Below, piece after piece: positions 45,860 to 54,883 of a DNA stretch of 64,000 bases (the stretch's first letter is position 1; each line of letters starts with the position of its first letter). Source of the stretch: Pseudomonas monsensis (GTDB taxonomy: Bacteria > Pseudomonadota > Gammaproteobacteria > Pseudomonadales > Pseudomonadaceae); contig NZ_CP077087.1 of the NCBI RefSeq assembly GCF_014268495.2, positions 2,173,501 to 2,237,500 of the forward strand, in the 5' to 3' direction. A program made the position numbers and the translations under genes. The notes under the pieces were generated by a model, which had not been told where the DNA came from, ran no database searches, and saw only the letters and a program-made list of their open reading frames with translations.

Positions 45860-48004
45860 ATGAGCGAAGCCATTCGTTACGAAAAAGCTCAGGACGGCAT
45901 CGTTGTCCTGACCATCGACATGCCGGGCCAGAGCGCCAACACCATGAACGCCGTGTACCGCGAAGCCATGGCCGCGTGCGTTGCGCGACTGGTCGCGGAC
46001 AAAGACCACCTCGCTGGCGTCATCATCACTTCGGGGAAGAAAACCTTCTTTGCCGGCGGCGACCTCAATGAGCTGATCAAGGTCGGCAAGCCCGAAGCCA
46101 AAGCCTTCTACGACATGGTGCTGACCCTCAAGGGGCAGTTGCGCACGCTGGAAACCCTGGGCAAACCGGTGGTTGCGGCCATCAACGGGGCGGCGCTGGG
46201 CGGCGGCTGGGAAATCTGCCTGGCCTGTCATCACCGGGTGGCACTTGACGACGCTTCGGTACAACTCGGCTTGCCGGAAGTGACCCTGGGTCTGTTGCCG
46301 GGCGGTGGCGGAGTTGTGCGCATGGTGCGCATGCTCGGTATCGAGAAGGCGCTGCCGTATCTGCTCGAGGGCAAGAAAGTGCGTCCGCAACAGGCGTTGC
46401 AGGCCGGTCTGATCGACGAACTGGCCGCCGATCACGATGAACTGCTGGCCAAGGCGCGCGCCTGGATCGTCGCCCATCCGACAGCGGTGCAACGTTGGGA
46501 CGTGAAGGGGTATCAGATTCCCGGTGGCACACCGTCGAACCCGAAAGTTGCGCAGATGCTGGCCATTGCGCCGTCGATCCTGCGCACGAAAACCCAGGGC
46601 ACGCTGCCGGCACCGGAAAAGATTCTGTGTGCGGCGGTGGAGGGCGCTCAGGTGGATTTCGACACCGCGCACCTGATCGAAACCCGCTATTTCACCGAGC
46701 TGACTACCGGCCAGATCTCGAAAAACCTGATTGGTACCTTCTGGTTCCAGCTCAACGAGATCAATGCCGGTGGCTCACGGCCGCAGGGTTACGCACCGTA
46801 TAAGACGCAAAAAGTCGGCGTGCTGGGCGCTGGCATGATGGGCGCGGGGATCGCGTTCGTCAGCGCCTCGGCCGGCATTGAAGTGGTGCTGAAGGACATC
46901 AACCTTGCAGCGGCCGAGAAAGGCAAGGCTCACTCGGCGGCCTTACTGGACAAGAAAGTTGCCCGTGGCCAGATGACGACTGAGCAGCGCGAAGCGGTGC
47001 TGTCGCGGATCAACACCAGTGAAAGCGATGCCGATCTGGCCGGCTGCGACTTGATCATCGAAGCGGTGTTCGAGGACCGAGAACTGAAAGCCAAAGTCTC
47101 GGCAGCGGCACAGCAAGTGGTCGGTAGCGCGGCGGTGATTGCCTCCAACACTTCGACCTTGCCGATCACCGGGCTGGCGCAGGCAGTGCCGGATCAAAGC
47201 AAGTTCATCGGCCTGCATTTCTTCAGCCCGGTGGAAAAAATGCCGTTGGTGGAAATCATCAAAGGCGCACAGACCAGTGATGAAACCCTGGCGCGCGGCT
47301 TCGATTTCGTCCTGCAAATCAAGAAAACCCCGATTGTGGTCAACGACAGTCGCGGCTTCTTTACCTCGCGGGTATTCGGCACTTTTACCAACGAAGGCAT
47401 CGCTATGCTCGGCGAGGGCGTGAGCGCGCCGATGATCGAGACCGAGGCGCGCAAGGCCGGGATGCCGGTCGGGCCTCTGGCGATCTCTGATGAAGTTTCC
47501 CTCAGCCTGATGAGCCATATCCGCCAGCAGACGGCCAAGGACCTACAGGCAGAAGGGAAACCACTGATTGAGCACCCGGCGTTCGCTGTGATTGACTTGC
47601 TGCTCAACGAATACAAGCGTCCGGGCAAAGCCGCAGGCGGTGGTTTTTACGATTACCCGGCCGGTGCTCAGAAACATCTGTGGCCGGAATTGAAGACGCG
47701 CTTCGAGAAGGCTGATGGCCAGATTTCACCGAAGGATGTACGTGATCGTCTGCTGTTTGTGCAAGCCATCGAAACCGTGCGCTGCGTGGAGGAGGGCGTG
47801 CTGACCTCGACGGCGGATGCCAACGTCGGCTCGATCTTCGGCATTGGTTTCGCCGCGTGGACGGGTGGTGCGTTGCAGTTCATCAACCAATACGGCGTGC
47901 AGGATTTCGTCGCTCGTGCGCAGTACCTGGCCGAGCAATATGGCGAGCGTTTTGCCCCACCGGCGTTGCTGCTGGAAAAGGCTGCGAAAGGCGAGCTGTT
48001 TTAA
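45860..48004 (+). CDS. Fatty-acid oxidation complex alpha subunit (FadB/FadJ-like)
   Basis: A 714-residue fusion. The N-terminal enoyl-CoA hydratase (about 1-190) has oxyanion segments FFAGGDLNELIKVG and NGAALGGGWEICLACHHRVA. The 3-hydroxyacyl-CoA dehydrogenase has the Rossmann loop VGVLGAGMMGAGIAFVSAS near 317-335 and the HFFSPVEKMPLVEIIKG catalytic His. The dimerisation half follows. Coupled with the thiolase gene upstream. Confidence 0.94.
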   Translation: MSEAIRYEKAQDGIVVLTIDMPGQSANTMNAVYREAMAACVARLVADKDHLAGVIITSGKKTFFAGGDLNELIKVGKPEAKAFYDMVLTLKGQLRTLETLGKPVVAAINGAALGGGWEICLACHHRVALDDASVQLGLPEVTLGLLPGGGGVVRMVRMLGIEKALPYLLEGKKVRPQQALQAGLIDELAADHDELLAKARAWIVAHPTAVQRWDVKGYQIPGGTPSNPKVAQMLAIAPSILRTKTQGTLPAPEKILCAAVEGAQVDFDTAHLIETRYFTELTTGQISKNLIGTFWFQLNEINAGGSRPQGYAPYKTQKVGVLGAGMMGAGIAFVSASAGIEVVLKDINLAAAEKGKAHSAALLDKKVARGQMTTEQREAVLSRINTSESDADLAGCDLIIEAVFEDRELKAKVSAAAQQVVGSAAVIASNTSTLPITGLAQAVPDQSKFIGLHFFSPVEKMPLVEIIKGAQTSDETLARGFDFVLQIKKTPIVVNDSRGFFTSRVFGTFTNEGIAMLGEGVSAPMIETEARKAGMPVGPLAISDEVSLSLMSHIRQQTAKDLQAEGKPLIEHPAFAVIDLLLNEYKRPGKAAGGGFYDYPAGAQKHLWPELKTRFEKADGQISPKDVRDRLLFVQAIETVRCVEEGVLTSTADANVGSIFGIGFAAWTGGALQFINQYGVQDFVARAQYLAEQYGERFAPPALLLEKAAKGELF

Positions 48005-48098
48005 GTGATCGGGTGAACGCCGAGGGGCTTGCCTTGCCGGGGTGTTTCAGGGCAGGCTCTGGGTGTTCATTATTCCCATCACGTGTCAGGTATTTTTT

Positions 48099-48821
48099 AT
48101 GTCGCTACGCATCTGCATTCTGGAAACCGACATCCTGCGTCCGGAACTGGTCGATCAATATCAGGGTTACGGGCAGATGTTTCAGCGTCTGTTCTCGCAG
48201 CAACCGATAGCCGCCGAGTTCACGGTCTACAACGTGATGCAGGGCGAATACCCAAGCGACGACCTGACGTTCGATGCGTACCTGATCACCGGCAGCAAGG
48301 CCGACTCGTTCGGTACCGATCCGTGGATCCAGACCCTCAAGCAATACCTGCTGACCCGTTACGAGCGTGGCGACAAACTGCTCGGCGTGTGCTTCGGTCA
48401 TCAACTGCTGGCGCTGCTGCTCGGTGGCAAGAGCGAGCGCGCCACCCAGGGCTGGGGCGTTGGCACCCACAACTACAAACTGGCGGCCAAGGCACCGTGG
48501 ATGAACCCGGTACGGGAGGAACTGACGTTGTTGATCAGCCACCAGGATCAGGTCACTGCGCTGCCGGAAAACGCCACGGTTATCGCTTCCAGCGATTTCT
48601 GCCCGTTTGCCGCCTATCACATCAATGATCAGGTGCTGTGCTTCCAGGGGCATCCGGAATTCATACACGATTACTCGCGGGCGCTGCTGGAGCTGCGTCA
48701 GGAGGCGCTGGGTTCGCAGATTTACAGCAAAGGCGTGGCCAGTCTGGAGCAGGAACACCACGGCACCACGGTTGCGGAATGGATGATGCGCTTTGTGGCG
48801 CACAAGCCAGAAACTGCCTGA
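48099..48821 (+). CDS. Class I glutamine amidotransferase-like protein
   Basis: A 240-residue stand-alone GATase1. The Cys nucleophile is in LLGVCFGHQLLALLLGGK, and His-x-Glu in FQGHPEFIHDYS. Similar to GMP-synthase-like amidotransferases such as those acting on gamma-glutamyl compounds. No partner synthase nearby. The start MSLRICILETDI is chosen at the family position. Confidence 0.88.
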   Translation: MSLRICILETDILRPELVDQYQGYGQMFQRLFSQQPIAAEFTVYNVMQGEYPSDDLTFDAYLITGSKADSFGTDPWIQTLKQYLLTRYERGDKLLGVCFGHQLLALLLGGKSERATQGWGVGTHNYKLAAKAPWMNPVREELTLLISHQDQVTALPENATVIASSDFCPFAAYHINDQVLCFQGHPEFIHDYSRALLELRQEALGSQIYSKGVASLEQEHHGTTVAEWMMRFVAHKPETA

Positions 48822-48831
48822 AAAGCTTAGC

Positions 48832-48900
48832 GAGCAGGCTCGCTCCCACTTGGATCTTCGTATCGACAAGGATCAATGTGAGAGCGAGCCTGCTCGCTAA
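48832..48900. repeat. Inverted REP pair
   Basis: TTAGCGAGCAGGCTCGCTCC and its inverse GAGCGAGCCTGCTCGCTAA, between convergent genes. Confidence 0.85.
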
Positions 48901-48923
48901 TTGTCCGGACAGCGCGGTCCCAG

Positions 48924-49895
48924 TTACAACCACCCGGATCGTTTGAAACTCGCCCACAACCCCACACACCCCACAGCGATAAACCCCAGCACGCCGAAAT
49001 AGCCGTAATGCCAGCTCAACTCCGGCATGTTCTGGAAATTCATCCCGTAAATCCCCGCCACCGCCGTCGGAAACGCCAGAATCGCCGCCCACGCGGCAAA
49101 CTTGCGTTGCACCACGCTCTGTCGCGAGGCCTCCAGCAGAACGCCAATCTCGATGGTCTGACTGGCAATGTCCGCCAGTGTGGTCAGGTCTTCCATCTGC
49201 CGTGTGACATGAATCTGCACATCGCGAAAATACGGGCGCATGTTCTTGTCGATGAACGGAAAGCTCAGCTTCTGCAGCTCTTCACCGATTTCCACCATCG
49301 GCGCTGCGTAGCGGCGCAAGCGCAACACGTCGCGCCGCAGGCCATGCAGTTTTTGAATGTCATGCTCGTTCAGTGCACTGCACAGAACATTGCGCTCCAG
49401 CTCATCAATCTCGGCGTGGATCGCTTCGCCCACCGGTTGATAGTTTTCGATCACGAAATCGAGCAGCGCATACAGGACGAAATCTTCCCCGTGCTCCAGC
49501 AACAGCGGACGCGCCTCACAACGCTGACGGACATGGGCGTAGGACGCCGAGTGGCCGTTGCGTGCGGTAATGATGTAGCCCTTGCCGGCGAAGATATGCG
49601 TCTCGATGAACTGCAGGACGCCATGTTCACGGACAGGCGAGTAGGTGACGATAAACAGAGCGTCGCCAAAGGTTTCCAGCTTCGGCCGGCTGTGTTTTTC
49701 CAGGGCATCCTCGATCGCCAGTTCGTGCAGGTTGAACTGACGTTGCAGGTTGGACAGTTCCTGTGCGTTCGGCTCTTCGAGGCCGATCCAGACAAAATGG
49801 CCAGTCTTGGCGGCCCAGGCAGCGCCTTCATCGAGCGTGATATTGGAGACTTTTTTACCCGCGCTGTAGACCGCAGCAGCAACAACTCGACCCAT
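48924..49895 (-). CDS. corA: CorA-family magnesium/divalent-cation transporter
   Basis: A 323-residue pentameric channel-type transporter. It has a large cytoplasmic N-terminal domain, then two C-terminal helices with the selectivity motif YGMNFQNMPEL between them and a basic end (SFKRSGWL). The family may carry Mg, Co or Ni, or Zn efflux in some members. ATG start, no close neighbours on the strand. Confidence 0.93.
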   Translation of the reverse strand: MGRVVAAAVYSAGKKVSNITLDEGAAWAAKTGHFVWIGLEEPNAQELSNLQRQFNLHELAIEDALEKHSRPKLETFGDALFIVTYSPVREHGVLQFIETHIFAGKGYIITARNGHSASYAHVRQRCEARPLLLEHGEDFVLYALLDFVIENYQPVGEAIHAEIDELERNVLCSALNEHDIQKLHGLRRDVLRLRRYAAPMVEIGEELQKLSFPFIDKNMRPYFRDVQIHVTRQMEDLTTLADIASQTIEIGVLLEASRQSVVQRKFAAWAAILAFPTAVAGIYGMNFQNMPELSWHYGYFGVLGFIAVGCVGLWASFKRSGWL

Positions 49896-49999
49896 GATGG
49901 TGGTTCACTTCTTCTTGGCAGGTGACGGGGAATACAAGGCCTCAGCTTAGCCGTGTCGTTGCTTGAGAGTCAGTGAAATCTGCACAGTTCACCGGCAAA

Positions 50000-50029
50000 A
50001 GAAAACCCGCACGGGGCGGGTTTCTTTTT
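50000..50029 (-). terminator. Terminator of the acyltransferase gene
   Basis: AAACCCGC / GCGGGTTT stem with a four-base loop. T-rich flank on the minus strand after the stop; also T-rich on the plus side. Confidence 0.85.
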
Positions 50030-50751
50030 CACGCCGCCTGGAGCTGGCGATCCATCGAGTCGATGCACTCGCGCATCTGCTCGCGACACTGGTTGATCAG
50101 CATGGGCATGTCGTCCATGGTCAGCCCGGCTGTAGGAATTGCCGGCAGCGAGCGTATGAGAACTTTCCCGCTTTGCCAGCGATTCAGGCGCATGTGCTTG
50201 ATGTAACTGCTGACACACACCGGAACAATCGGCACACCGGCGGCAATTGCCATCTGGAACGCGCCTTTCTTGAACGGCAGCAACTCCTCGCCCAGATTGC
50301 GCGTGCCTTCTGGGAACACCCAGATCGACGTGTCTTCATTCTGCAGCGTGTGGGTGGTGGTGAGCATCGACTGGCGCGCCTTGTGGGCGTTGCCACGGTC
50401 AATCAACACATTGCCGGCCAGCCAGAACAACTGGCCGAACAGTGGTACCCATTTCAGGCTCTTCTTGCCAATGCACACCGTACGGCGTGGCACGACATTA
50501 CCGAACACGAACAGGTCGTAGTTGGATTGATGGTTGGCAATGATCACGCAGCTGTCCGGCTTGTTCATCAAGGCGCTGACGTCGGATTTGACGCGCAGGC
50601 GCAAAATGCACATCGCCGGCAAAGCGTAAAGGCGCGCGCACAACCGGCTGTTGTCCGGGTTGAAGGGGCGGCACAACCCGAGGATCACTCCGAGCACGCC
50701 AGCCAGAATAAAGTGCAGGCCCATCAATAACATACGAAACACGAACAGCAT
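50029..50751 (-). CDS. 1-acyl-sn-glycerol-3-phosphate acyltransferase (PlsC family)
   Basis: A 240-residue membrane-associated lysophosphatidate acyltransferase. N-terminal hydrophobic helix (LLMGLHFILAGVLGVILGLC), the HX4D box IANHQSNYD and the acceptor motif VFPEGTRN. Makes phosphatidate for phospholipids. The start is ATG at 50751; the longer frame is unsupported. Confidence 0.92.
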   Translation of the reverse strand: MLFVFRMLLMGLHFILAGVLGVILGLCRPFNPDNSRLCARLYALPAMCILRLRVKSDVSALMNKPDSCVIIANHQSNYDLFVFGNVVPRRTVCIGKKSLKWVPLFGQLFWLAGNVLIDRGNAHKARQSMLTTTHTLQNEDTSIWVFPEGTRNLGEELLPFKKGAFQMAIAAGVPIVPVCVSSYIKHMRLNRWQSGKVLIRSLPAIPTAGLTMDDMPMLINQCREQMRECIDSMDRQLQAA

Positions 50752-50916
50752 TTTCAGGCCCCACCGGGACAAAAGGTGGCGCAGTGTACGGATGTGCACT
50801 GTTTTCGGCAATTGTCGCTATAGAGTCCGGAGATAGCCGATGTTTAAGCGCATGTTTCCGAATGGCTTGTCAGACGCGTCCTAGAGCTACCACGGCGTTT
50901 TCAACCGCGTGCGCAA

Positions 50917-50950
50917 GAAAAAGCCCGACACGGCGGTCGGGCTTTGCTTT
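50917..50950 (-). terminator. Terminator of the crotonase gene
   Basis: AGCCCGAC / GTCGGGCT stem with A-run to the left, read on the minus strand as a T-run. Confidence 0.85.
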
Positions 50951-50968
50951 GTTGCTGCGGGCCAGAGA

Positions 50969-51658
50969 TCAGCCCAGATGTTCCTGGTCCAGGATGATTG
51001 CGTTATCCAGAGTTTCCAGCAGCGCTTTGCGTACTTTCAGCTTGGTGTTCTTGTGCGCAGTCATGTTGATCTTCTTCAACTGACGCGCAGCGGCCAGAGC
51101 GGCACCTTGCAGCTCCTCGGCAGCGACGACTTTGTCGAGGAAACCTGCATCCACCGCGCTCTTCGGATCGAACATCTCACCGTTGATCACCGAGCGGTGG
51201 AAAGCCGAACGCCGCAGGCGATCTCGGGCCAGTTCGATACCGGCATGGTGCATGGTCATGCCGATCTGCACTTCGTTCAGGCCAATGCTGAACGGGCCGT
51301 CGACACCGATGCGGTAGTCAGCGGACAACAGAATGAACGCACCCTTGGCTACCGCGTGCCCCGGGCAAGCGACAATCACCGGGAACGGGTGAGAGAGCAG
51401 ACGGCGGGCCAGGGTCGAACCGGCGGTCACCAATGACACGGCTTCTTTCGGGCCGGCGGTCATCACTTTCAAATCATAGCCGCCGGACAGAATACCTGGC
51501 TGGCCGGTAATGATCACAATGGCACGATCAGTCACTGCCTGATCCAGCGCCGCGTTGAACGCCGCAATCACGTCCGGGGAAATGGCATTGACCTTGCCGT
51601 TGTTCAAGGTCAGGGTCGCGATACCGTCTTCGAGGTGGTAGGAAATCAACTCACTCAT
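50969..51658 (-). CDS. Crotonase/enoyl-CoA hydratase family protein
   Basis: A 229-residue single-domain crotonase. Oxyanion-loop positions are LSGGYDLKVMTAG and CPGHAVAKGAFILLSADYRI, and FSIGLNEVQIGMTMHHAGIE is the conserved helix. The usual acidic catalytic pair is not obvious, so the reaction is uncertain. AAGGA lies ten bases before the ATG. Its promoter faces the tRNA gene region. Confidence 0.88.
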   Translation of the reverse strand: MSELISYHLEDGIATLTLNNGKVNAISPDVIAAFNAALDQAVTDRAIVIITGQPGILSGGYDLKVMTAGPKEAVSLVTAGSTLARRLLSHPFPVIVACPGHAVAKGAFILLSADYRIGVDGPFSIGLNEVQIGMTMHHAGIELARDRLRRSAFHRSVINGEMFDPKSAVDAGFLDKVVAAEELQGAALAAARQLKKINMTAHKNTKLKVRKALLETLDNAIILDQEHLG

Positions 51659-51886
51659 GACGCTATTCCTTGTAAGAAAGATGCGCAGACGTTACCCACC
51701 ACCGCAGGCCAGGTAAAGCGCCGTGACTGACCCGCCAGTCACCGTTTGCAAGGGAATCCGGTATAGCGCGCCGTTCTGCTTCTATATAGAAGGGCAGCGC
51801 TTACCGAAGATTGGCCGGTTTGCCATGGCCCGTCGGCGCGGCGAACGACGTTATCTCTTAACCGCATGAAAATTCTGAAAAAAAAT

Positions 51887-51915
51887 TTGCCATCGGCAAA
51901 GCTTTCGACTACATT
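51887..51915 (+). promoter_or_regulatory. Promoter of tRNA-Ser(GGA)
   Basis: TTGCCA, 17 bases, TACATT, followed by the GC-rich discriminator AGCGCGCC typical of stringently controlled RNA genes. Lies about 40 bases before the tRNA. The rest of 51659-51886 shows nothing clear. Confidence 0.6.
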
Positions 51916-51953
51916 AGCGCGCCTCGACAAACAGAACATGTTTGAAGAGATAC

Positions 51954-52043
51954 GGTGAAGTGTCCGAGTGGCTTAAGGAGCACGCCTGGAAAGTGTGTAT
52001 ACAGGAAACTGTATCGAGAGTTCGAATCTCTCCTTCACCGCCA
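51954..52043 (+). tRNA. tRNA-Ser, anticodon GGA
   Basis: A 90-base class II tRNA with CCA encoded. The acceptor stem is GGTGAAG / CTTCACC with discriminator G, the anticodon loop has GGA (decodes UCC/UCU), and there is a long variable arm. Its 3' half from 52021 is duplicated at 63149-63175, marking it as the attachment site of the downstream prophage. The gene remains whole at attL. Confidence 0.96.
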
Positions 52044-52047
52044 AATT
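52021..52047. other. attL of the phiCTX-like prophage
   Basis: 27 bases running from TTCGAATC in the T arm through the CCA end to AAATT, identical to 63149-63175. Confidence 0.92.
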
Positions 52048-52058
52048 TGAAACGACTA

Positions 52059-52096
52059 AACCCCTGAAAACGTTAAAATTTTCAGGGGTTTTGTGT
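52059..52096 (+). terminator. Terminator inside the prophage left end
   Basis: AACCCCTGAAAA / TTTTCAGGGGTT stem followed by TTGTGTTTT, just after attL. It ends tRNA transcription. Confidence 0.85.
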
Positions 52097-52306
52097 TTTC
52101 TGGGAATCAAAAAAGGCCCATATGGGAACATCCGTGGGAACACAGGTGTTCAGTTGGCAGACAGTTGCCTAGAGTGCCTTCAGGGCGTTTTGCCAAGGTG
52201 TGATAACAGCCCAGCGAAACGATGCACTTGAAAAGTGCACATTCGGCCCTTATCCAAGAGGTGGTTGATGGCATTTCGCTGTCATTCACAAAATGGAAGC
52301 GGTTTT

Positions 52307-52546
52307 ATGGCTTGGTATCGGGATAATGAAAGCGTGCAAAGGACGGGCGACAAGACTGCCGCTAAGTTCGTAAAAGAATGGAAACCTGGCAATAAACCTG
52401 AGTATCCAGGTATCTACAAATGCCAAAAATGCGGTTTTGAAGATGTGATCAATCGCGAGTGCGAATCGCTGCCACCTTGCAGCAGCTGCCGCCCCGGATC
52501 TATGGAGTGGAAGCTTCTTGTCAGGGCGGTAGATGCGGATAAATAG
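52307..52546 (+). CDS. Small zinc-ribbon protein, 79 residues
   Basis: Starts MAWYRDNESVQRTGDKTAA. It contains YKCQKCGFEDV and LPPCSSC, two CxxC pairs that would bind one zinc. GGAAG precedes the ATG. Cargo at the attL side of the prophage, function unknown. 52097-52306 holds two GGGAACA direct repeats (possible integrase arm sites) and nothing else clear. Confidence 0.6.
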   Translation: MAWYRDNESVQRTGDKTAAKFVKEWKPGNKPEYPGIYKCQKCGFEDVINRECESLPPCSSCRPGSMEWKLLVRAVDADK

Positions 52547-52632
52547 AAAGGTTCTTTCGTAAGACGAGTAGTTGTTTTTTGATCTGTGCTGATGCCTTAT
52601 CTCTTATCAACTGCAGTCCTTCAAAGTCGAAG

Positions 52633-52664
52633 CGCCGTTACCCTTCTTTTGTAACGGCGTTTTT
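52633..52664 (+). terminator. Terminator behind the zinc-ribbon gene
   Basis: CGCCGTTAC / GTAACGGCG stem with a nine-base loop and a T-run. Confidence 0.85.
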
Positions 52665-52715
52665 GTTGCGGGAGCCCACGGTCATTCAGCTGAACACCGA
52701 CGCTTTGGATTGTTG

Positions 52716-53050
52716 TCATAGGTTCAGCGCGTGCTGCAGCATGCCGATGACATCCGGGCCGTCCTCATTGATCCACATGCCATAGTGCTGGCGGATCATA
52801 TTCGCGCTGGTATGCCCCATCTGCTCCGCAATCCAGTCAACCGATGTTACGCCGGTGGTCAGCAACTGACTGGCATAGGTGTGGCGACACTGGCCAGGCC
52901 CGCGATACCGAACGCCGGCCGCTTTCAAGTGCGCTTTGAAGAACCTGTCCCTCACGACAAAGTCGCTGACGTGCGGCAGGCCGCTTTTCGTGTTGAGGAA
53001 TACAAAGTGCAGCTTGTGCTTGCGGACTGTCTTGTTAAGGTCCGCGGCAG
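52716..53050 (-). pseudogene. Phage integrase, C-terminal remnant
   Basis: Frame from about 53050 reads AAADLNKTVRKHKLHFVFL, then the catalytic box CRHTYASQLLTTGV, QMGHTSANMIRQHYGMWI with the nucleophile Tyr, and a normal end. The first two thirds, including the first catalytic Arg, are missing. The upstream junction fuses it out of frame to a phage early gene. It would have been the integrase for the tRNA-Ser site. Confidence 0.82.
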
Positions 53051-53365
53051 CAGTCTCGCCGGTACCGGGAAGCGCAGATCGGCACGGGTGTCGATCAAGT
53101 GCGCGACGGTGCAGCCGGGGCTGTTGCCCCAGTCCACACCGATCCACTTGCGCTGATTGATCACCTGCAATTCAGTCCAGGCGTTGTGCGCTAGCCGCTC
53201 CGCCATGAAGACAGGCACCTCCAGCGACGTGGCCAGGTGGCTAACGCAGTTTTCATAGAGCAGGTCCGAGTCCACCAGGTACTGCGCTTCGTGCCGTTGC
53301 AAGTAAGCAAAGGCGGCGCGTTGCATGCTGCTTCGGTAGTCGTGGGTCAACTGATCGTGATTCAT
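52952..53365 (-). CDS. Phage early protein, C-terminus replaced at a deletion junction
   Basis: MNHDQLTHDYRSSMQRAAFA through WIGVDWGNSPGCTVAHLID and RFPVPARLLP (about 105 residues) resembles a common hypothetical protein of P2-type Pseudomonas phages. The last 30 residues read integrase DNA in the wrong frame, so the true end is lost. ATGA overlap with the Ogr gene upstream. Function unknown. Confidence 0.65.
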   Translation of the reverse strand: MNHDQLTHDYRSSMQRAAFAYLQRHEAQYLVDSDLLYENCVSHLATSLEVPVFMAERLAHNAWTELQVINQRKWIGVDWGNSPGCTVAHLIDTRADLRFPVPARLLPRTLTRQSASTSCTLYSSTRKAACRTSATLS

Positions 53366-53652
53366 TGCGCACACTCCATTTCCATTTGGTCGAGCAGGTC
53401 GGGTTGATCGTTGGCGGTTTTCATCGCGGCGCGGCGCAGGGCGATGTCGGCAATGGGCAAACGCACCGATGGGTTGGCCATGCCGCTGGGACTCATTTCG
53501 TGAGTCATTTCGAACTCGGCACGCACCGACCAGCCGCAGGCCTCGTTGGTGCATTGCAGGTAGGCCACGCGCAGGAAAATGTGTGTGCCTTCGCTGGTGC
53601 GGATGCGCATGCGGCCGAGGCAGTGCGGGCAAACCAGTTTGTATGTACTCAC
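53362..53652 (-). CDS. Ogr/Delta-type zinc-finger late-gene activator
   Basis: A 96-residue protein with the Ogr/Delta pattern: YKLVCPHCLGRMRIRTSEG, then LQCTNEACGWSVRAEFEM. The four Cys (CxxC and CxxxxC) bind zinc. In P2-type phages it activates late operons, which here are mostly deleted. Overlaps neighbours by four bases on both sides, as in a tight early operon. Confidence 0.9.
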   Translation of the reverse strand: MSTYKLVCPHCLGRMRIRTSEGTHIFLRVAYLQCTNEACGWSVRAEFEMTHEMSPSGMANPSVRLPIADIALRRAAMKTANDQPDLLDQMEMECAQ

Positions 53653-54122
53653 CCAGCGATCCCCCGACCGTGCAATTGAATGGTGGCCAGCACTTCGGCG
53701 TAGCGGGCGGACATGTAGTGCATCAGGGCGTTAATGATGGCCTGGGCTTCGCAGGACTCAATGACACCGTCGTCGAGTGCTTTGGCAATGATCTGATCAA
53801 CCATCCCGCGCTTGGCGGCGGCTTTGACTGACCGGTTGTACAACTCAACGTTGTCCAGATCCGCCGACGCTGTCAGCGGGACGAACATGCCGCCGTATTT
53901 GGCTGCGATGTAATCCGGCAGGAAGGTCGTTCCTGCTACCTGTTCGAGGCGATGAATGTGGTCGTCACTCAGTGGTCGGCTGCCGGCGTTTTCGTAAGCC
54001 TGGTTGTCGAACTTTTTCAGTGGCATTCCCAAGTCTGCAGCGGCGTAGATGCGGCCTCCCTGATAAGCACCGATTACTGTGCTGACCACGTCTTTCCTGT
54101 TGGCTAGAACTGGACGTTTCAT
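53649..54122 (-). CDS. Phage regulatory CII-family protein
   Basis: A 157-residue protein starting MKRPVLANRKDVVSTVIGAY, with a LGMPLKKFDNQAYENAGSRP stretch and the helical end IINALMHYMSARYAEVLATI. Matches the CII-like regulators of P2-type Pseudomonas prophages. Four-base overlap with the Ogr gene. The short in-frame upstream extension is not used. Confidence 0.8.
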   Translation of the reverse strand: MKRPVLANRKDVVSTVIGAYQGGRIYAAADLGMPLKKFDNQAYENAGSRPLSDDHIHRLEQVAGTTFLPDYIAAKYGGMFVPLTASADLDNVELYNRSVKAAAKRGMVDQIIAKALDDGVIESCEAQAIINALMHYMSARYAEVLATIQLHGRGIAG

Positions 54123-54151
54123 CTTCTGGTTTCCTCCCTGAGCCAACAGGC

Positions 54152-54364
54152 TTAGTTTTCAATCACGCAGTCTTTGATTCCGAGAAGTACTGCGGCGCGG
54201 TGGGCTTCGCCCCGCAGGCACTTCTTCTGGCCGTTCAACACCGCGTAAACGGTTGAGGGGTGCAGATCGTTCTGAAGGGCAAAGTCCTTTACGGACATGC
54301 CTTTACGTTCCAGCCGCGTTCTAGCGGCCTGGCAGGCTTGCTCGGGTGCGTAGGTGGCGTGCAT
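54152..54364 (-). CDS. Cox/Cro-like small DNA-binding protein
   Basis: A 70-residue protein with one helix-turn-helix: KGMSVKDFALQNDLHPSTVY then AVLNGQKKCLRGEAHR. Faces the repressor gene across an 85-base divergent promoter, the usual place of Cox/Cro in P2-type phages. Probably controls the lysis-lysogeny switch and excision. Confidence 0.78.
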   Translation of the reverse strand: MHATYAPEQACQAARTRLERKGMSVKDFALQNDLHPSTVYAVLNGQKKCLRGEAHRAAVLLGIKDCVIEN

Positions 54365-54449
54365 AGTTCAAATTCGTGTGATTTCGCGTAATGGTTTGAT
54401 GATGTTGGTTCATTAATTTGAGCCTTAAAACGCTTGAGGTTCAAAAAAT

Positions 54450-54779
54450 ATGACCATCGGTGAACGGCTGAAGGAAGAAAGGTCGCGTCTAGGCCTCAGC
54501 CAGACTGATTTAGGTGCTGCTGGCGGTGTCGGTAAAACCACTCAAATAAATTATGAAAAGGGTTCGGGTAGTCCCGACGCCAAGTACCTGGCTGCCGCTG
54601 CCGAATTGGGGGTAGATGTTCTTTATGTCGTAACAGGTGAGCGCAAACCTACCGCCGCAGGAAGTATCAGTACCGAGGCGGAAAAGTTTCTTGAGGTCTA
54701 TCAGCACATTGGCGAACCAGATCGAGATGTTCTGTTTCGCATGGCCTCGGCTTTTGCGAAAGCCGCGAGCGTGGCGTGA
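54450..54779 (+). CDS. XRE-family CI-like repressor
   Basis: A 109-residue protein whose N-terminal HTH reads MTIGERLKEERSRLGLSQTD then LGAAGGVGKTTQINYEKG, with a short C-terminal helical part and no peptidase domain. So it resembles P2 C rather than lambda CI, and would not be cleaved on DNA damage. First gene of the rightward, lysogenically expressed segment that leads into the cargo operon. Confidence 0.85.
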   Translation: MTIGERLKEERSRLGLSQTDLGAAGGVGKTTQINYEKGSGSPDAKYLAAAAELGVDVLYVVTGERKPTAAGSISTEAEKFLEVYQHIGEPDRDVLFRMASAFAKAASVA

Positions 54780-54883
54780 CAAAGGAAAACAACTGACGTG
54801 AGGAAATAAAACTCAAGTCAGTGGATGCAATACGCCGGCTACGATGGCCGGTTTTTTCATGGAAATTGAAAGGAGCAATACGA

